Origin: Acheta domesticus
Taxonomy: Eukaryota > Arthropoda > Insecta > Orthoptera > Gryllidae
DNA: 64,000 bases
NCBI GenBank assembly: GCA_031308135.1
Contig: JAHLJT010000631.1
Location: 229,238,636 to 229,302,635, forward strand
Reading direction: 5' to 3'
Every line of letters starts with the position of its first letter. The stretch's first letter is position 1. Shown piece after piece: positions 23,840-34,873 of the stretch. Both the position numbers and the translations under genes were made by a program. Under the pieces are notes generated by a model, which was not told the origin of the DNA, made no database searches, and saw nothing but the letters and a program-made list of their open reading frames with translations.

Positions 23840-25070
23840 GTCACAAACAGTGAGTTCGAACCAGTTTAAAGAACGAAGCTTTTCTCTCATCAGGAGTTGA
23901 ATGACTTGGTGAAAGATCTTGGACTTCCGAAAGATGCTGATCAGTTACTTGGCTCCCGGAAAAAAAAAGTATTACTACCAGGCACTTATTTTTCATTGTA
24001 TCAACTTGGCGAAGCAGTTTTTGTTCTTTACTTTTCACAGAATGAGAAACTTGTTTATTGTAAAGACATTCATGGACTGATGGGTAAATTTGGTGTACAA
24101 ATTACCCAAATTATTGGCGTCTATTCATACTCACTAAAAGTCCAAAAAATATTTTGGCAATACTTGGCAATACACAATGGCAATACTTTTGCTTCAGTTC
24201 CAGTTGGCCATTCGGTACATTTAAAGGAAACAAACAACAGTCTGGTATTAGTTCTTGAACGAATTCGTTAAAACGGGCATAAGTGGTTGATTTGTGGAGA
24301 CTTATAAGTCCTCATCGTGCTCTTAGGTCAGCAATGATGTCCACAGAGTTTCCTTGTTGAGTACACAGGGTCTGCTTTTTATGCCGAAACAGAAATTCTC
24401 ACGAAAAAAAAAGAAAAAAAAAGAAAAACGGCAAAATGAGAAGCTCTGTTGCCAGGCGAAAAAATTTAATTAGAAAACATTTGGTTCCTTCTGACAAAAT
24501 CCTGCTACCTCTTCTATACATAAACGGCTGAAAAAGCTATTCGTTAATTCTCTCAATAAAGAAGGGGAATATTTCAAGAACTACCTTCCTGGTTTAAGTG
24601 ACGCTAAGATTAAAAAAGGAATCTTTGTAGGACCAGACATCGAAAAACTTTTATTAGATCCACATTTTGCTCAGACCATGGATAAGAAAGAGAGGAAAGC
24701 CTGAAATTCCTTCTTGTTGACAAGTTTCTGGGTGACGTAAAGGATCTGAATTGTGCAACGAAAATTAATCGTGGAACGCATGTTGAAGGCTTTACAAATA
24801 GTAAGTTGTCACAGGAGTTTGAAGCTTCACTTCCTACACTCGCATGTGGACTATTTTCCGGAAAACTTGGGAAACGTCAATGAATAACAAGGGGAAACGT
24901 TCATTCAGGACACCAACGGTATGAACTTAGGTATGAGGATAAGTGGAACTTGAACATGATGTCGGAATATTGCTGGATGCTACAGCGTGAATCATTTGAA
25001 GAATCATATACCCGGAAGCGCACACGCAGAATTTTCCAAGAGAAATCATCAGGTAAAAAAATAAAATAAA
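23840..25070 (+). pseudogene. decayed copy of a multicopy uncharacterised invertebrate protein
   Basis: Frame 23897-24271 reads NDLVKDLGLPKDADQLLGS, then LVYCKDIHGLM, FGVQIT, and HNGNTFASVPVGHSVHLKET. Further pieces follow in shifting frames: GIFVGPDIEKLLLDPHF near 24620, LHFLHSHVDYFPENLG near 24830, and SEYCWMLQRESFEESYTRKR near 24965. I recognise this order from a large family of unnamed proteins found in many copies in insects, cnidarians and other invertebrates, often near mobile DNA; its function is not known to me. Several stops and frameshifts make this copy dead. No element ends were identified around it. The match is from memory of family motifs, so identity is moderate. Confidence 0.6.
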
Positions 25071-25253
25071 ATAAAAGCATCATTGATTACTCTGGCAAGC
25101 TTATATCTAGGGCTGTGATTTATATGCAATAAAAACAGCGAAATACGCACATATATATGTAAATATATTTGGTAATATATGCAATTAAAAAAGGAAAATA
25201 TGCTAAATAGTGTAATGTAAAGTGGAATGTGGAAATAGTAGTTTATGCAATTA

Positions 25254-25374
25254 GTTTATAATGTTGACCTTTTTTGCACGAATAAGAAAATAGTCTATTA
25301 CTAAACGAACGACGAAGGAGTGAGTTTAGTAATAGACTATTTTCTTATGAGTGCAAAAAAGGAACATTATAAAC
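25254..25374. repeat. long hairpin inside the hAT-type element
   Basis: Arms 25254-25306 and 25324-25374 pair over about 52 bases with few mismatches around a 17-base loop (25307-25323). The conserved core is AAGAAAATAGTCTATTACT and its complement. A second inverted pair lies at about 25388-25416 and 26208-26240 (TTTTTGTATA, one variable base, CATCATTATAAA). The structure may mark the end of a smaller element nested inside. Confidence 0.88.
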
Positions 25375-25534
25375 GAGTTGCATACGCTATTTTTTTGTAT
25401 AACATCATTATAAAGTTATAAATGAAACGAAGTAAGTGTAAGTAAAGTTTTATAGTTGGCAACATGGACGTTGGTATTATGACGTCACAACTGTGACAAC
25501 GGAGAGCCGATTCACGCGCGCATTCGAATGAAAG

Positions 25535-25994
25535 ATGGCGTCATTACCAATGGTAGTTTTAGAAAAAGCCTCGAAGGCAGAAGAAAGTTTAATACCTAAA
25601 AAGTCGAGTGCATTGTATGAGAAGGAAAATATAAAATTTAGGAAGTGGATGGAAACAAATAATGTAAATATTATATGCGAGACAGTTGTTCTGGCATATA
25701 TACCTGAGTTGGTAAGTTTGTCATACTTTTTATGATTAATACTAATGTCGAGTTCTCATTTTCTAATTTATGTTATTTGAAGTCTGCAGTACGTAAGGCA
25801 TGATCTTTGTGGTGCAGTCATTCAAAATTGAAGACTATGCTGAAAATTAAAGATGGAATTGACATCTCTGCTTATAACAAAGTTCAGTTATATATGAAAC
25901 AAGCTAATGTCGGCTATGAAGCTGAAAAATCTATGATATTTTCGAAAGATGATGTGTAGTGGAAGCAGATGATGAGAAATATCTCTTAATGAAG
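25535..25994 (+). pseudogene. tyrosine-recombinase-like gene fragment, exons 1-2
   Basis: Exon 1 starts at ATG 25535 in a CpG-rich context and reads MASLPMVVLEKASKAEESL, PKKSSALYEKENIKFRKWM, ending YIPEL at 25711, followed by a canonical GTAAGT donor. An AG acceptor at 25781-25782 leads to exon 2: SLWCSHSKLKTMLKIKDGID, YNKVQLYMKQANVGYEAEKS, then EADDEKYLLMK and another GT donor at 25995. Exon 2 has one in-frame stop and one frameshift. This arrangement matches the N-terminal SAM-like core-binding part of tyrosine-recombinase/integrase-like proteins that are abundant in insects. The catalytic domain is absent. I infer that the host transposon captured the 5' end of such a gene, with its intron and upstream region. 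Confidence 0.62.
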
Positions 25995-26463
25995 GTAGAG
26001 TAATAATATTTTGTAGAAATATTTATTTTAACTATTGAAATATACATTTTTGCACATTTGTTTACTTTCTGAAACCAGTTCTACAGATCTGTCTTTCTGT
26101 GAACAGTAGACGTTCGTCATGACGTCATGTCGCGTTTAATAATGGCGATGACGTCATGTAGCGTGCGATAAAATACTGGATTATGCACGATCCGGGGTAT
26201 CGAAAAGGGTCGTTTATAATGATGGTATACAAAAAATATGTTTACAGTAAAAGACGCTACAGAAATCATGAATTGTTACAAGCGACAAACATTAAGTCAA
26301 GGGCTTAATTTTGAAGAACACTCAAAATATGGTGATATATGCGAAATAAAAATAGCTTAAATTGATTCTAAATGCTTCAAAACATATACAATTTGTTGAA
26401 ACGGGATATTTTAGTGTACAGAAAAAAATGCAAATGCATATAAATCACAGCCCTACTTACATC

Positions 26464-27362
26464 TGTACGGAATAATGTATTTGGTATTGTTAATAACAAG
26501 TGAATAAATGAAACCTGTTCGATTCTGATTTACATCATTATAACTACTGTCTTTAGAGATTCAACTTGAGAATGAAAATAATCTGTACGTGATAGTAAAA
26601 CTGACTCACTTTCAGTTTCAGCACACCAAAAACCACAAAGGTCAGATGATATTATCAAATTAAATTTCGAAAAGTTTTTTTGTAGACCTGTGTTATTTTA
26701 CTAAATAATTAAAGCTAAAAATAAATTACAATTAATTCATGTCCAAATATAAAACATAATTAATTTTTATTTTAACTATTTCTTTCATTACAATAGTAAT
26801 TGGTATTTAGTAATATAATCGTATCAAAATCAATCTCATCAATAATCAAAAGTCTTAAATGAAATATTTTTTAGAGTTTTGGATGATTTATTTGATAGAG
26901 GGGGACCCCGAACGAGTAGTACTGAGGGTCCCCATTGGTATTAGACATGTCCTGACTATGGTGGACTGTGCGATGGTACTGAAATGTGAAACATTTTAAC
27001 TCCATTCCAAAAGTTTGAATAAACTACTACAAAAACAACTTGATGGCAACAAACGAATTTGGAATAGTAAATATGCACCGTAAAAAACTAATTTTTTAAT
27101 TTCAATTACGCAAGATTTTTGCTTGTTTGGGAAAAAATCTGTTACAATTTATTGGTCATGACTTCAATTTTAAAATCCTGATATATTTTCGGGCAGTTCT
27201 AAATACGCATGTTGTGTTCAAAACCGGTTTTGAAAGGTGTCAGCAGTTCTGAATCATCGGCAGGATCGAGGCCACCCAGCAGGGGCGCCTCGCACCACAC
27301 AAAATTACGCGAAAAGTACTCACATTTTGGAAAAAATTGCAAGTTACCTTGTTTCAAAGTTG
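26464..27362. other. unassigned AT-rich spacer
   Basis: No gene or element was recognised. Around 26901-26933 a short inverted repeat (GGGGACCC and GGGTCCCC) flanks a 17-bp spacer. Confidence 0.5.
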
Positions 27363-28550
27363 TTTTTTAAAATTTATTTTATTTTATGTCGCATCAACTA
27401 CTAAGGCTATTAGCGACAGACATGTTAACAACATATACAATTTTCAATAATTTATACTTTTTTAATTTCATAGTACAAATTAATGGCCTTCAAAAAATTA
27501 ACAAATCAACTGAATTTTTCTTTGTCGTTTAGCACTATTTTCATATCATTATTTACACCATGTCTCACCAGGTCAGCCTCAAACCTGGGGCACAGAAATA
27601 AATGGTTAATGCACATTGAAACATTACACACATTACACATTACAGTCGAATTCCCGGTGATCAGGTTGGCATGAGTGAGCTTAGTATGGCCTATTCTGCA
27701 TCTATCTGGTCAGCTCTGCAGAAGGATATGGCCGGATTGTAATAATCGTATTCACAGGCACTTCTTAGTTTGCAGCGAGCATTATTATTCCATTCCTGCC
27801 TGTCCAATTCTTGTAGATTTCTCTTTATGTGGGGGTGATAGTCTTCTGGTATTATGGGAAGGTTACTTCTTTCCTCAAGTTGTGATGCCTCTTTTGCGGA
27901 TCTGTCTGCCAGCTCATTTTCACTGATACCCTCATGAGCCGGGATCCATCCAAAAACTCTCTCTTTTCCTTTAATGTAGAAGTTCCTTAACACGCTAACG
28001 TTGTCTAAAGCTAGCAGATGTCCTGAATAAAACGAATTTCCAATAGCTGATAGAGCCAATTTGGAGTCTGTTACTATCAGATATTTGTGTTCACCGTCTT
28101 CAAGAATGTAGTCTAATGCTGTGATGATGGCGTATAACTCACTGGACAAAACTGAGTACTTGTCGGGCAGTTTGCTTGAGATTACTCTTGTTGCCGTTAC
28201 AGCGGCACATCCCACCAAGTTGCTGCTCATCGAGCCATCTGTGTATACTTCGTCGTAGTTCTGATATTTGGCAATTTCTTCTCCTATTCTGGCTCTTATC
28301 TCTTGATTGTGAGTTTTTGTCGTCTTAGAATTGTTTTTCAGCTCCACAGCTTTAATGTCTGCATTGTCCATGGTGCATAGTCAGTAATACTGATAGGTTT
28401 AAGAGGGGGAATGTTTTCTGATATTGTGCTTAGTATTTATATAGCTCGTAAAGTAACTGGTTTTGGTAGTTTCTTTTTGAAGCATAGTTTTTTCCTGTGT
28501 CTGTATGTAAGCTGGTAAATTTGATTCATAGGGTTGCCACAGTTAGCTGT
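27363..28550 (-). mobile_element. I-like LINE, 5'-truncated 3' end
   Basis: Minus-strand remnant carrying, in order, a linker (LTYRHRKKLCFKKKLPKPV near 28500), an RNase H domain, a CCHC knuckle (CNVCNVSMCINHLFLCPRF near 27600) and a 3' UTR. The UTR ends in GCTAATAGCCTTAGTAGTTG and a tail of ATAAA units at 27365-27390. An RNase H domain downstream of RT plus this type of 3' end fits the I group of LINEs. The RT itself has been lost by truncation. Confidence 0.8.
27691..28371 (-). pseudogene. LINE RNase H domain
   Basis: 226-residue frame. The RNase H residues are visible: VYTDGSMSS (first Asp), SSELYAIITALDY (Glu), LIVTDSKLAL (Asp) and PAHEGISENELADRSAKEA (His and last Asp). RNase H removes the RNA strand of the RNA-DNA hybrid during insertion. 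Frameshifts on both sides break it: upstream the linker PPLKPISITDYAPW is in another frame, and downstream IGHTKLTHANLITG and the CCHC knuckle continue in a third. It is therefore a fragment of a longer ORF2 and is not functional. Confidence 0.82.
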
Positions 28551-28584
28551 AATTTTTATTATATATCCCACAACTAGATTTCTT

Positions 28585-29385
28585 CAAAGTTTATCTTGAA
28601 GGAACAGATTTCACTAAGGGAAAAATCTCTATCTTTAATATTTTACTTGTAGGAAGACGCCGAAAAAATTGTGAACTTTTGCAATTTTCGAAAAATCAGG
28701 GTTTTCAACGAACATGATACCTGCACCATTCTATTAAAAATCCTTCACACTAACCAATAACAAAATTTAATCAAAAACGATGGAGCCATTTTTTTTTAAA
28801 TTTTGAAACTCTCCCAAAGGCTTCACGTAAAGTACCCCCAAAAAATTGAAAAAAACGATTTCATATTCACGGAACCGCGACATCAGCCAGAGCGAATGGG
28901 GAATATCAATATTGGAGGAAATCCGCTGGATGGTTTAGCCGCTAGCGTTGTTCACAGACCAACAGACTGATAGACGTTTTTCGTCATTCGACTTTTACTT
29001 TCCCGTATACATATGTATATCCGTAGCACAGGGAAAGTTATGTAATGCTGCGGAAAATCTGTTTCGAGATTTCAACGAAAATACACGTTTTGGGGTTCCC
29101 CGTTACCGAAAAAGTGTTTTTTTTCAAAACGTCCGTCCGCACAACACTAGCGCCTAAACCATATGTACGATTTCATTCAAAATGGATATTTCCCGGTCAA
29201 TATGGCTATACTCGAGGCGCTGCGGTTTTGAAAACTCTGTTTAAAATTTGGGAGTTATTTACATGAAGTCTCCCGCACATTTTGAAACTTTTCTCTAAAA
29301 CGGCTCCAAATGCTTTCTTTAAATTTCTTGTAAGAATAGAGTAAAAGACACTTATTAAGGTGGGTTTAAAATATACCCATTAAGG
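28585..29385. mobile_element. Family A repeat, two arms tail to tail
   Basis: 28585-28975 is a + strand arm: GGAAGACGCCGAAAAAATTG near 28651, then TTAGCCGCTAGCGTTGTTCA near 28937. 28986-29385 is a minus-strand arm starting with TTTACTTTCCCGTATACATA and running outward through CAACACTAGCGCCTAAACC near 29143 and AAATTTCTTGTAAGAATAGA near 29320. The two meet near 28980, so the unit is a large inverted repeat. This is the clearest evidence that family A elements are fold-back structures. No coding sequence was recognised. Confidence 0.8.
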
Positions 29386-30574
29386 TGGGAATAAATTACA
29401 CTTATTAAGGGTTACTGCTAAATGTAGTTTATAGATAATCGAATCATTTATTCCATTTTTAAGACACTGGTGTATGCGCTCCTTGAGCATAATTATGCCT
29501 GGAAATATGTGTTGAAGAATCAATAAAATAAATCGCAGTCTCTCTTTAACACAAAGTTTTGAAATTAATTTTTAAAACATTTAATCCCCGTCGAATTGTC
29601 CCTCTCCCTCTCTCTCTCTCGCTCTCGGACACACTTTCTCTCTCTCCCTCTCTCTCTCTCCCTCTCTCTCTCAGTGAGAGATAAAAATGGGGATAAAATT
29701 GAAAGAAAACCATGGCATGTGTATCATCAGTACTACAATAACATAGATGTTAGGACAATGCCGAAATTGATTGTAAAGTCACCGGAAAGAAAATAGGGAT
29801 TGTTTTATTGGTACTTTTAATCAAGTCCAATATACGAACATCTTTTACTGCTTCAAGCCACGAGCTGTGATTAAGCTGCAAGTAGCAGCTCACGAAATCG
29901 TGTCACACAAACAATAAATCAATGAATTGACAAAAACAGTATTTTCTTGATCGATAAATAAGTACTTTATGAATCACAATACAAATGGAATTTCTTCCAA
30001 TTTGTAATGCTTGTAAGTGGATCTAAAATAGACCAATTATCGGTTGATAGTTTCACAAAGGACAATTTATTTTTAAATTTTATACACTTACCAGGAATTG
30101 ATCTTGCTCCTTGTGCAGATTTAGTTATCTTGGTGGGTAATTCCAAGCTTTTGCCTGTGACGTAGGAGGTTGATGAATATTACTTGGAGGCAACGCTTGA
30201 AAAATGAGACAGAAAATTAATTGTAAAACTCTTTACATAAATAATTTAATGAAAATGAACACATCATTAGTTAATAAATTTGGATTGATAGCAAAACAAT
30301 GCTAATGAATTAATATTAATTGGATTAATTATTATTAATATTAATATTATTTTTCACAGATTTCTGAATTTACACTTATTAAACTGATTTAAAACCAAGT
30401 ACGTTGTCATTTTATTAAAATAACTATAAAACACGAATCAAGATATAAATATGACATAAATTATTATTATTTTTGTTTACACATTACTGTTTCACGGGAA
30501 GACCTGATTCTCAAATAAGCAATCGGCATTTCGCCAAGTGTATTATTTGCTATTTTTTTTAAGAATCTGAATTT
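29386..30574. other. unassigned spacer with CT-rich tract
   Basis: Contains a CT microsatellite at about 29602-29671 and otherwise AT-rich sequence with no recognisable gene. A frame from 29596 is driven by the CT repeat. Confidence 0.5.
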
Positions 30575-31807
30575 AGAAAGTTTCAGTTATATCTTCACTA
30601 ATACCACAAATTCAACAAATCATAGAATCACTTCTGAACAAACAAAATGTCTAAGAAAACTAACAGCATAACACTGCTCAATTGGAATGCCAATGGAATT
30701 AAAAGGCAACATCAATTATTTGAACATTTTCTTTATTCCCACAACATCCAAATAGCATGTATCACCGAAACGCATCTCATCCCCAATGAAAAATTTTATT
30801 TACATGGATATAAAATATACAGATATGACAGAATTGACAATATAACATCGGGTGGCGTAGCTGTTATTATTTCTTCCAAACTCAAATCTTTTCTTATAAA
30901 TACACCTATCACTCCCTCCCTCGAATTCATTACAATAATAATCAATATCAATCAAATCCATTACCACCTTACAGTTGCGTATAAGCCTCCGAAGTATAAT
31001 TTCCCGCTGACATATTTTAAAAGCATATTTAACAATACAACAGATAAAATCATACTGCTCGGAGATCTAAATTGTAAAAATCAAATCTGGGGAAGTCTTA
31101 ATAATAATCCACATGGTATAAAATTACACAAATTTATTGCTAATCATAATCTTCAAATTCATGACCCTAATGAACCCACTTATTATTCATATAATGAAAA
31201 TATCATCCCAGATATTTTAGATATACTAATCACACAAAACATAAACCTTCCAATTACTCAAAACGTATTACCTGAGCTTGATTCAGATCATTATCCAGTT
31301 ATTATAAACATTTATTTCAACTCTCATATCACCTATTCTAACTCTTCTCCTATATTCCAAAAAGTAAATTGGAATAAATTTACATTAAATATTGAAAACA
31401 GCATTCAATTCCCCACAAATATATTATCAACTCATGACATAGACTCGTACATCACTTATTTCACGGATGCAATAAATCATAATTTACACATAAGTTCTAA
31501 ATATATACCAAAAACTAATTTCGTAAATTATAAACCTCTACCTTTACCTATTATTAACCTTATTAAAACTAAGCACTCCCTAAGACGATTCTGGCAACAA
31601 ACCAGGCGTAATGATATTAAAACTAAACTAAACAAAAATATCTAGGATTATAAAATCTAAACTGGAACAACATAAATTCAATGAATACAAAAACTTTATT
31701 AAACAAATTCATCCCCAATCAAAAAAGCTCTGGTCAACTCTTAAAAGAATCTGTAAAGAAAAAACATCTATTCCAATCCTTAAGCAACATTCCACTACAG
31801 CAATAAA

Positions 31808-34800
31808 TCGCGACCTTAAAGTAAAAAGGTTCTATCTAACATTTTTTCCAAAAATGACTTTATGTTATATTTGTAATGATAGCGATGAGATTTACATAAC
31901 CTCTAAGTTACATTGATCTACGAAGCTTAGTTTCTGAGATACAGATAAGGTAAAATGGTTCTATCTGCAAAACGTATGTTCAACTTCGGGAAAAAAGGTT
32001 CTATCTGCTTCACCGCGCAAACCAATCTGTTTACATGTATGTGAACATTATCTTGTTGGTTGCGCAAAGTGTCCAGGTATTGTAAGATCTTTTGAGAAGC
32101 AGATTTAATTGCAATGTTGTGTGAAAGTGAAATTGAAGATGCTGTTTTTGAGCATTCTTGTTCTGAATACGATCCTAATGCGGCAAGCAGTACTGAAGAC
32201 GAGACACCGAGGCAAAACAGTGCTGTAAGCTCTGTGTTAAAGTAAAACAGTTCTGCAAGAAGGTAAACATATTTTTATAAATATCGAACAATTTATTCTT
32301 TATCGGGTTTAATTGGTAGCCATCCAGAATTTATAATAGTTCGGCAAAATTGGGCATTTGGATATTCCTTACGTCGCCTGAGTGAATGTTTGCTAAATCA
32401 ACGAATTTATAGGTTATGCGACACAAACTATTTGTACTCCACATGTTGATATAATATTATAAAATTGGTTACCTGTAAATCCTGTTTACAACCCGGATTA
32501 TTACGATTTTACTTTTCGGTTAATACGTAAATGTATTGTTAACCCTTCGTTAGGAGCGCATGTATATAGTAGACCCAATCCGTTTTAAGAACTCAATATC
32601 TCGCTGTGTTGTGGCTGTAAGTTTTCGCAATCTGGTGGCATCGTGTAATTAGAAGGATTGGAAAAAAGTGCAAGGGTCCAAGAAACGTCAAGCTGGCTTA
32701 GAACATTTAAATTACAGAGGCAAGGTCATCAAGCTTAACAATTTAACAAAACCACAAATTGTGGAAATTTTTGTCGTCACAACTGCACTCCAAATGTCAC
32801 TCCAGAAGAGCAAGAGAGATTATTTATTTCGTTTTACAAATTGGAAACTCATTCTGAAAAGGTCAGCTACATATTGAGGACATCAGATCCTTTCCAGAAA
32901 AAAAGAAATCCAACAGAAAATAATCTAAACCTTCGAAAGAAGAATACATTCGTTTACAAGTTTTGCGTTTCAAATAAAGAAATTATTGTGTGTAAGAAGT
33001 TCTACCTCAACACACTTTCTATAAGCCAGAAGATGATACATAATGCACATTTACACAAAGATAAAATAACAGGAACACCAAAATTGGACGATCGAGGTAG
33101 CAAAACTAAGGATAAAATACCAAAAGACGTGAAAGACAGAGTGAGGGCACACATTAAATCTTTCCCTAAAACAGAGAGTCACTATTGTAGACCTAGTACT
33201 ACTAAGGAGTGCCTCGCCTCCAACTTAAATATCACGAAAACGTACAACCTCTACAAGGAATGTTCTGTAAACGAAAGATGTCAATTTGTAAAATTATATA
33301 TCGGAATATTTTTAATGAAGAATTAAATTTGGATTTTTTCAGCGAAAAGCGGACAGATGCGAATACAGCATTAATGAGTTGGAAAATAATATTTCTGATG
33401 ATTTAAAATTAAAATACACTGAAAACGTAGATATCCAGGAAAACAGGAGAAAGGAAAGAGAGGAAGATCATAAGATCAAAGATGAGCATACAATTGAAGT
33501 GTCCTTTCATTTAGAAAATGTGATAGGAATTCCGAGAGGAAACCAATATTTTCTTCTATAGGAGAAAATTAAATTCATTTAACATGGCAGTTCATGTTTT
33601 CCCAACCAAAGATGTATATTGCGCAATTGGACAGAAATTGACCCAGGCCATTCTGGAAATGACATTGCAAATGCGTTTCCCAAATTTTGGAAAAAATAAT
33701 TCAAAACTCGCCTAAGGTAAAACATATTATAATGCGGAGCGACAGCTGTGTACCCCAAAACAATAATCAGATGTCTCTGGCAATGAAGGACTTTCTAAAA
33801 AACACCCAGAAATCGATGACATAGATTTGAAATACTCTACTGCTGGTCACTTGTGTATTCAGGAAGTAGACAATGTTCATTACCAGATAGAGAAAGCTCT
33901 GGGAGCTATTGAATTCTGGTCACCGATTTATTTCATGCGGATACATTTGGCAGTAAATAGAAAAAAGCCATTTAATATTATTCAGATGAAAACAATGCAT
34001 TTTAAGGATTTCCATTAAACCACAAAACATCTTTGTTTTGATAAATACCATTCTCTCAAGTTTCGCAATTAAAATTCACTCAAAAACATGCTGAAGTAGA
34101 GTATAAAATTAAACGTTCTGATTCACAATTTTCCACCGTAAATGTGCGACAATACGTTTCTACAAGATGGGTGGCGAAAAGTTCTTCTCCCATCTATTCG
34201 CCTGTGCAAACGTACGTAGCGAAAGAGAAGTTATTAAAGAAGGAAAAGGTAGCCGATTTAGCATACATGTTGAAATAGATGCCAACTCTGGATCAAACCT
34301 ACTTCATAGAAATGCTTAAAAAACAATAATAATATTATGGCTAAGCGACATTTTACTTTAATATGTTTGTAATATATCATTTCAAATTTAAGAGTAATTC
34401 AGTAATTTACAATAGGTTACTTTTTCCACTTCTAGTTGGCTAAGCCTAAGTAATGACATGAAATTAAAATTGAGTACTCTAAATAAGGTTTTTACTAAAA
34501 TGTAAGCACATTTCTTTGAATTCTTTAAATTTAATTAATGATACAGTTACATGAATATTTTCAATTATTTAAGCAATATACCAGTCAAATTTTCCTACCA
34601 ACAAAGATAGAACCTTTTTGCCCGAACTTGAAAATGCATATTGAGAGTAAAAAGGTTCTATCTGTAAAAATAGGGTCTTGGTTTCTACCAAAGTTACAAT
34701 GCTTTTAGAATAATTATATGTCTACAGTTTTGTGCTTGGATGTCAAGTACACTGACAAAGTTTCAATACATTTAATAAAATAGTTTTTGTTTTAAAGGGG

Positions 34801-34873
34801 GACAAAACTTTGAAATGCTCTCCTGTAAAATTTACTGCGGTGCAGATAGAACCTTTTTACTTTAGGGTCGCGA
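31808..34873 (+). mobile_element. DNA transposon with TCGCGA target duplication
   Basis: The element is 31814-34867 (3054 bp). Its ends are 24-bp inverted repeats (31814-31837 and 34844-34867) with one mismatch; the shared inner part is TAAAGTAAAAAGGTTCTATC. The flanks are a perfect 6-bp duplication, TCGCGA, itself palindromic, at 31808-31813 and 34868-34873. It lies between the EN and RT parts of the Jockey ORF2. The motif AAAGGTTCTATCTG or its complement recurs inside near both ends. It contains a decayed transposase-like gene. A 6-bp palindromic duplication does not fit mariner, hAT or piggyBac, so I leave the superfamily open. Confidence 0.93.
32114..34340 (+). pseudogene. transposase-like protein of the TCGCGA element, decayed
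   Basis: Pieces in several frames line up as one protein. An acidic start (MLCESEIEDAVFEHSCSEYD at 32114) ends in a stop near 32240, close to a possible AG/GTAAAC splice donor at 32263. Then come GLEHLNYRGKVIKLNN (from 32668), SYILRTSDPFQKKR and FVYKFCVSNKEIIVCKKFYL (32841-33326), KIPKDVKDRVRAHIKSFPKT, ESHYCRPSTT, and NIFNEELNLDFFSEKRTD near 33310. A charged KERE-rich helix and VSFHLENVIGIPRGNQYF (33379-33561) follow, and finally a segment at 33827-34018 with the end of a possible catalytic domain. This order resembles a widespread family of uncharacterised insect proteins that I believe are transposases. Catalytic residues could not be placed. Many frameshifts show it is inactive. Confidence 0.6.

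Larger units (their letters stand above)
25100..26463. mobile_element. hAT-type element carrying a gene fragment
   Basis: The element is 25108-26455 (1348 bp). Its ends are a perfect inverted repeat whose inner 20 bases are AGGGCTGTGATTTATATGCA (25109-25128) with the exact complement at 26435-26454, plus an outer T/A pair. Flanks CTTATATC (25100-25107) and CTTACATC (26456-26463) fit an 8-bp target duplication with one change. 8-bp duplications and TAGGG-type ends suggest hAT. No transposase is encoded. Inside are a long hairpin (25254-25374) and a two-exon gene fragment (25535-25994). If the flanking TA is preferred as target, a Tc1-type origin is the alternative. Confidence 0.8.
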
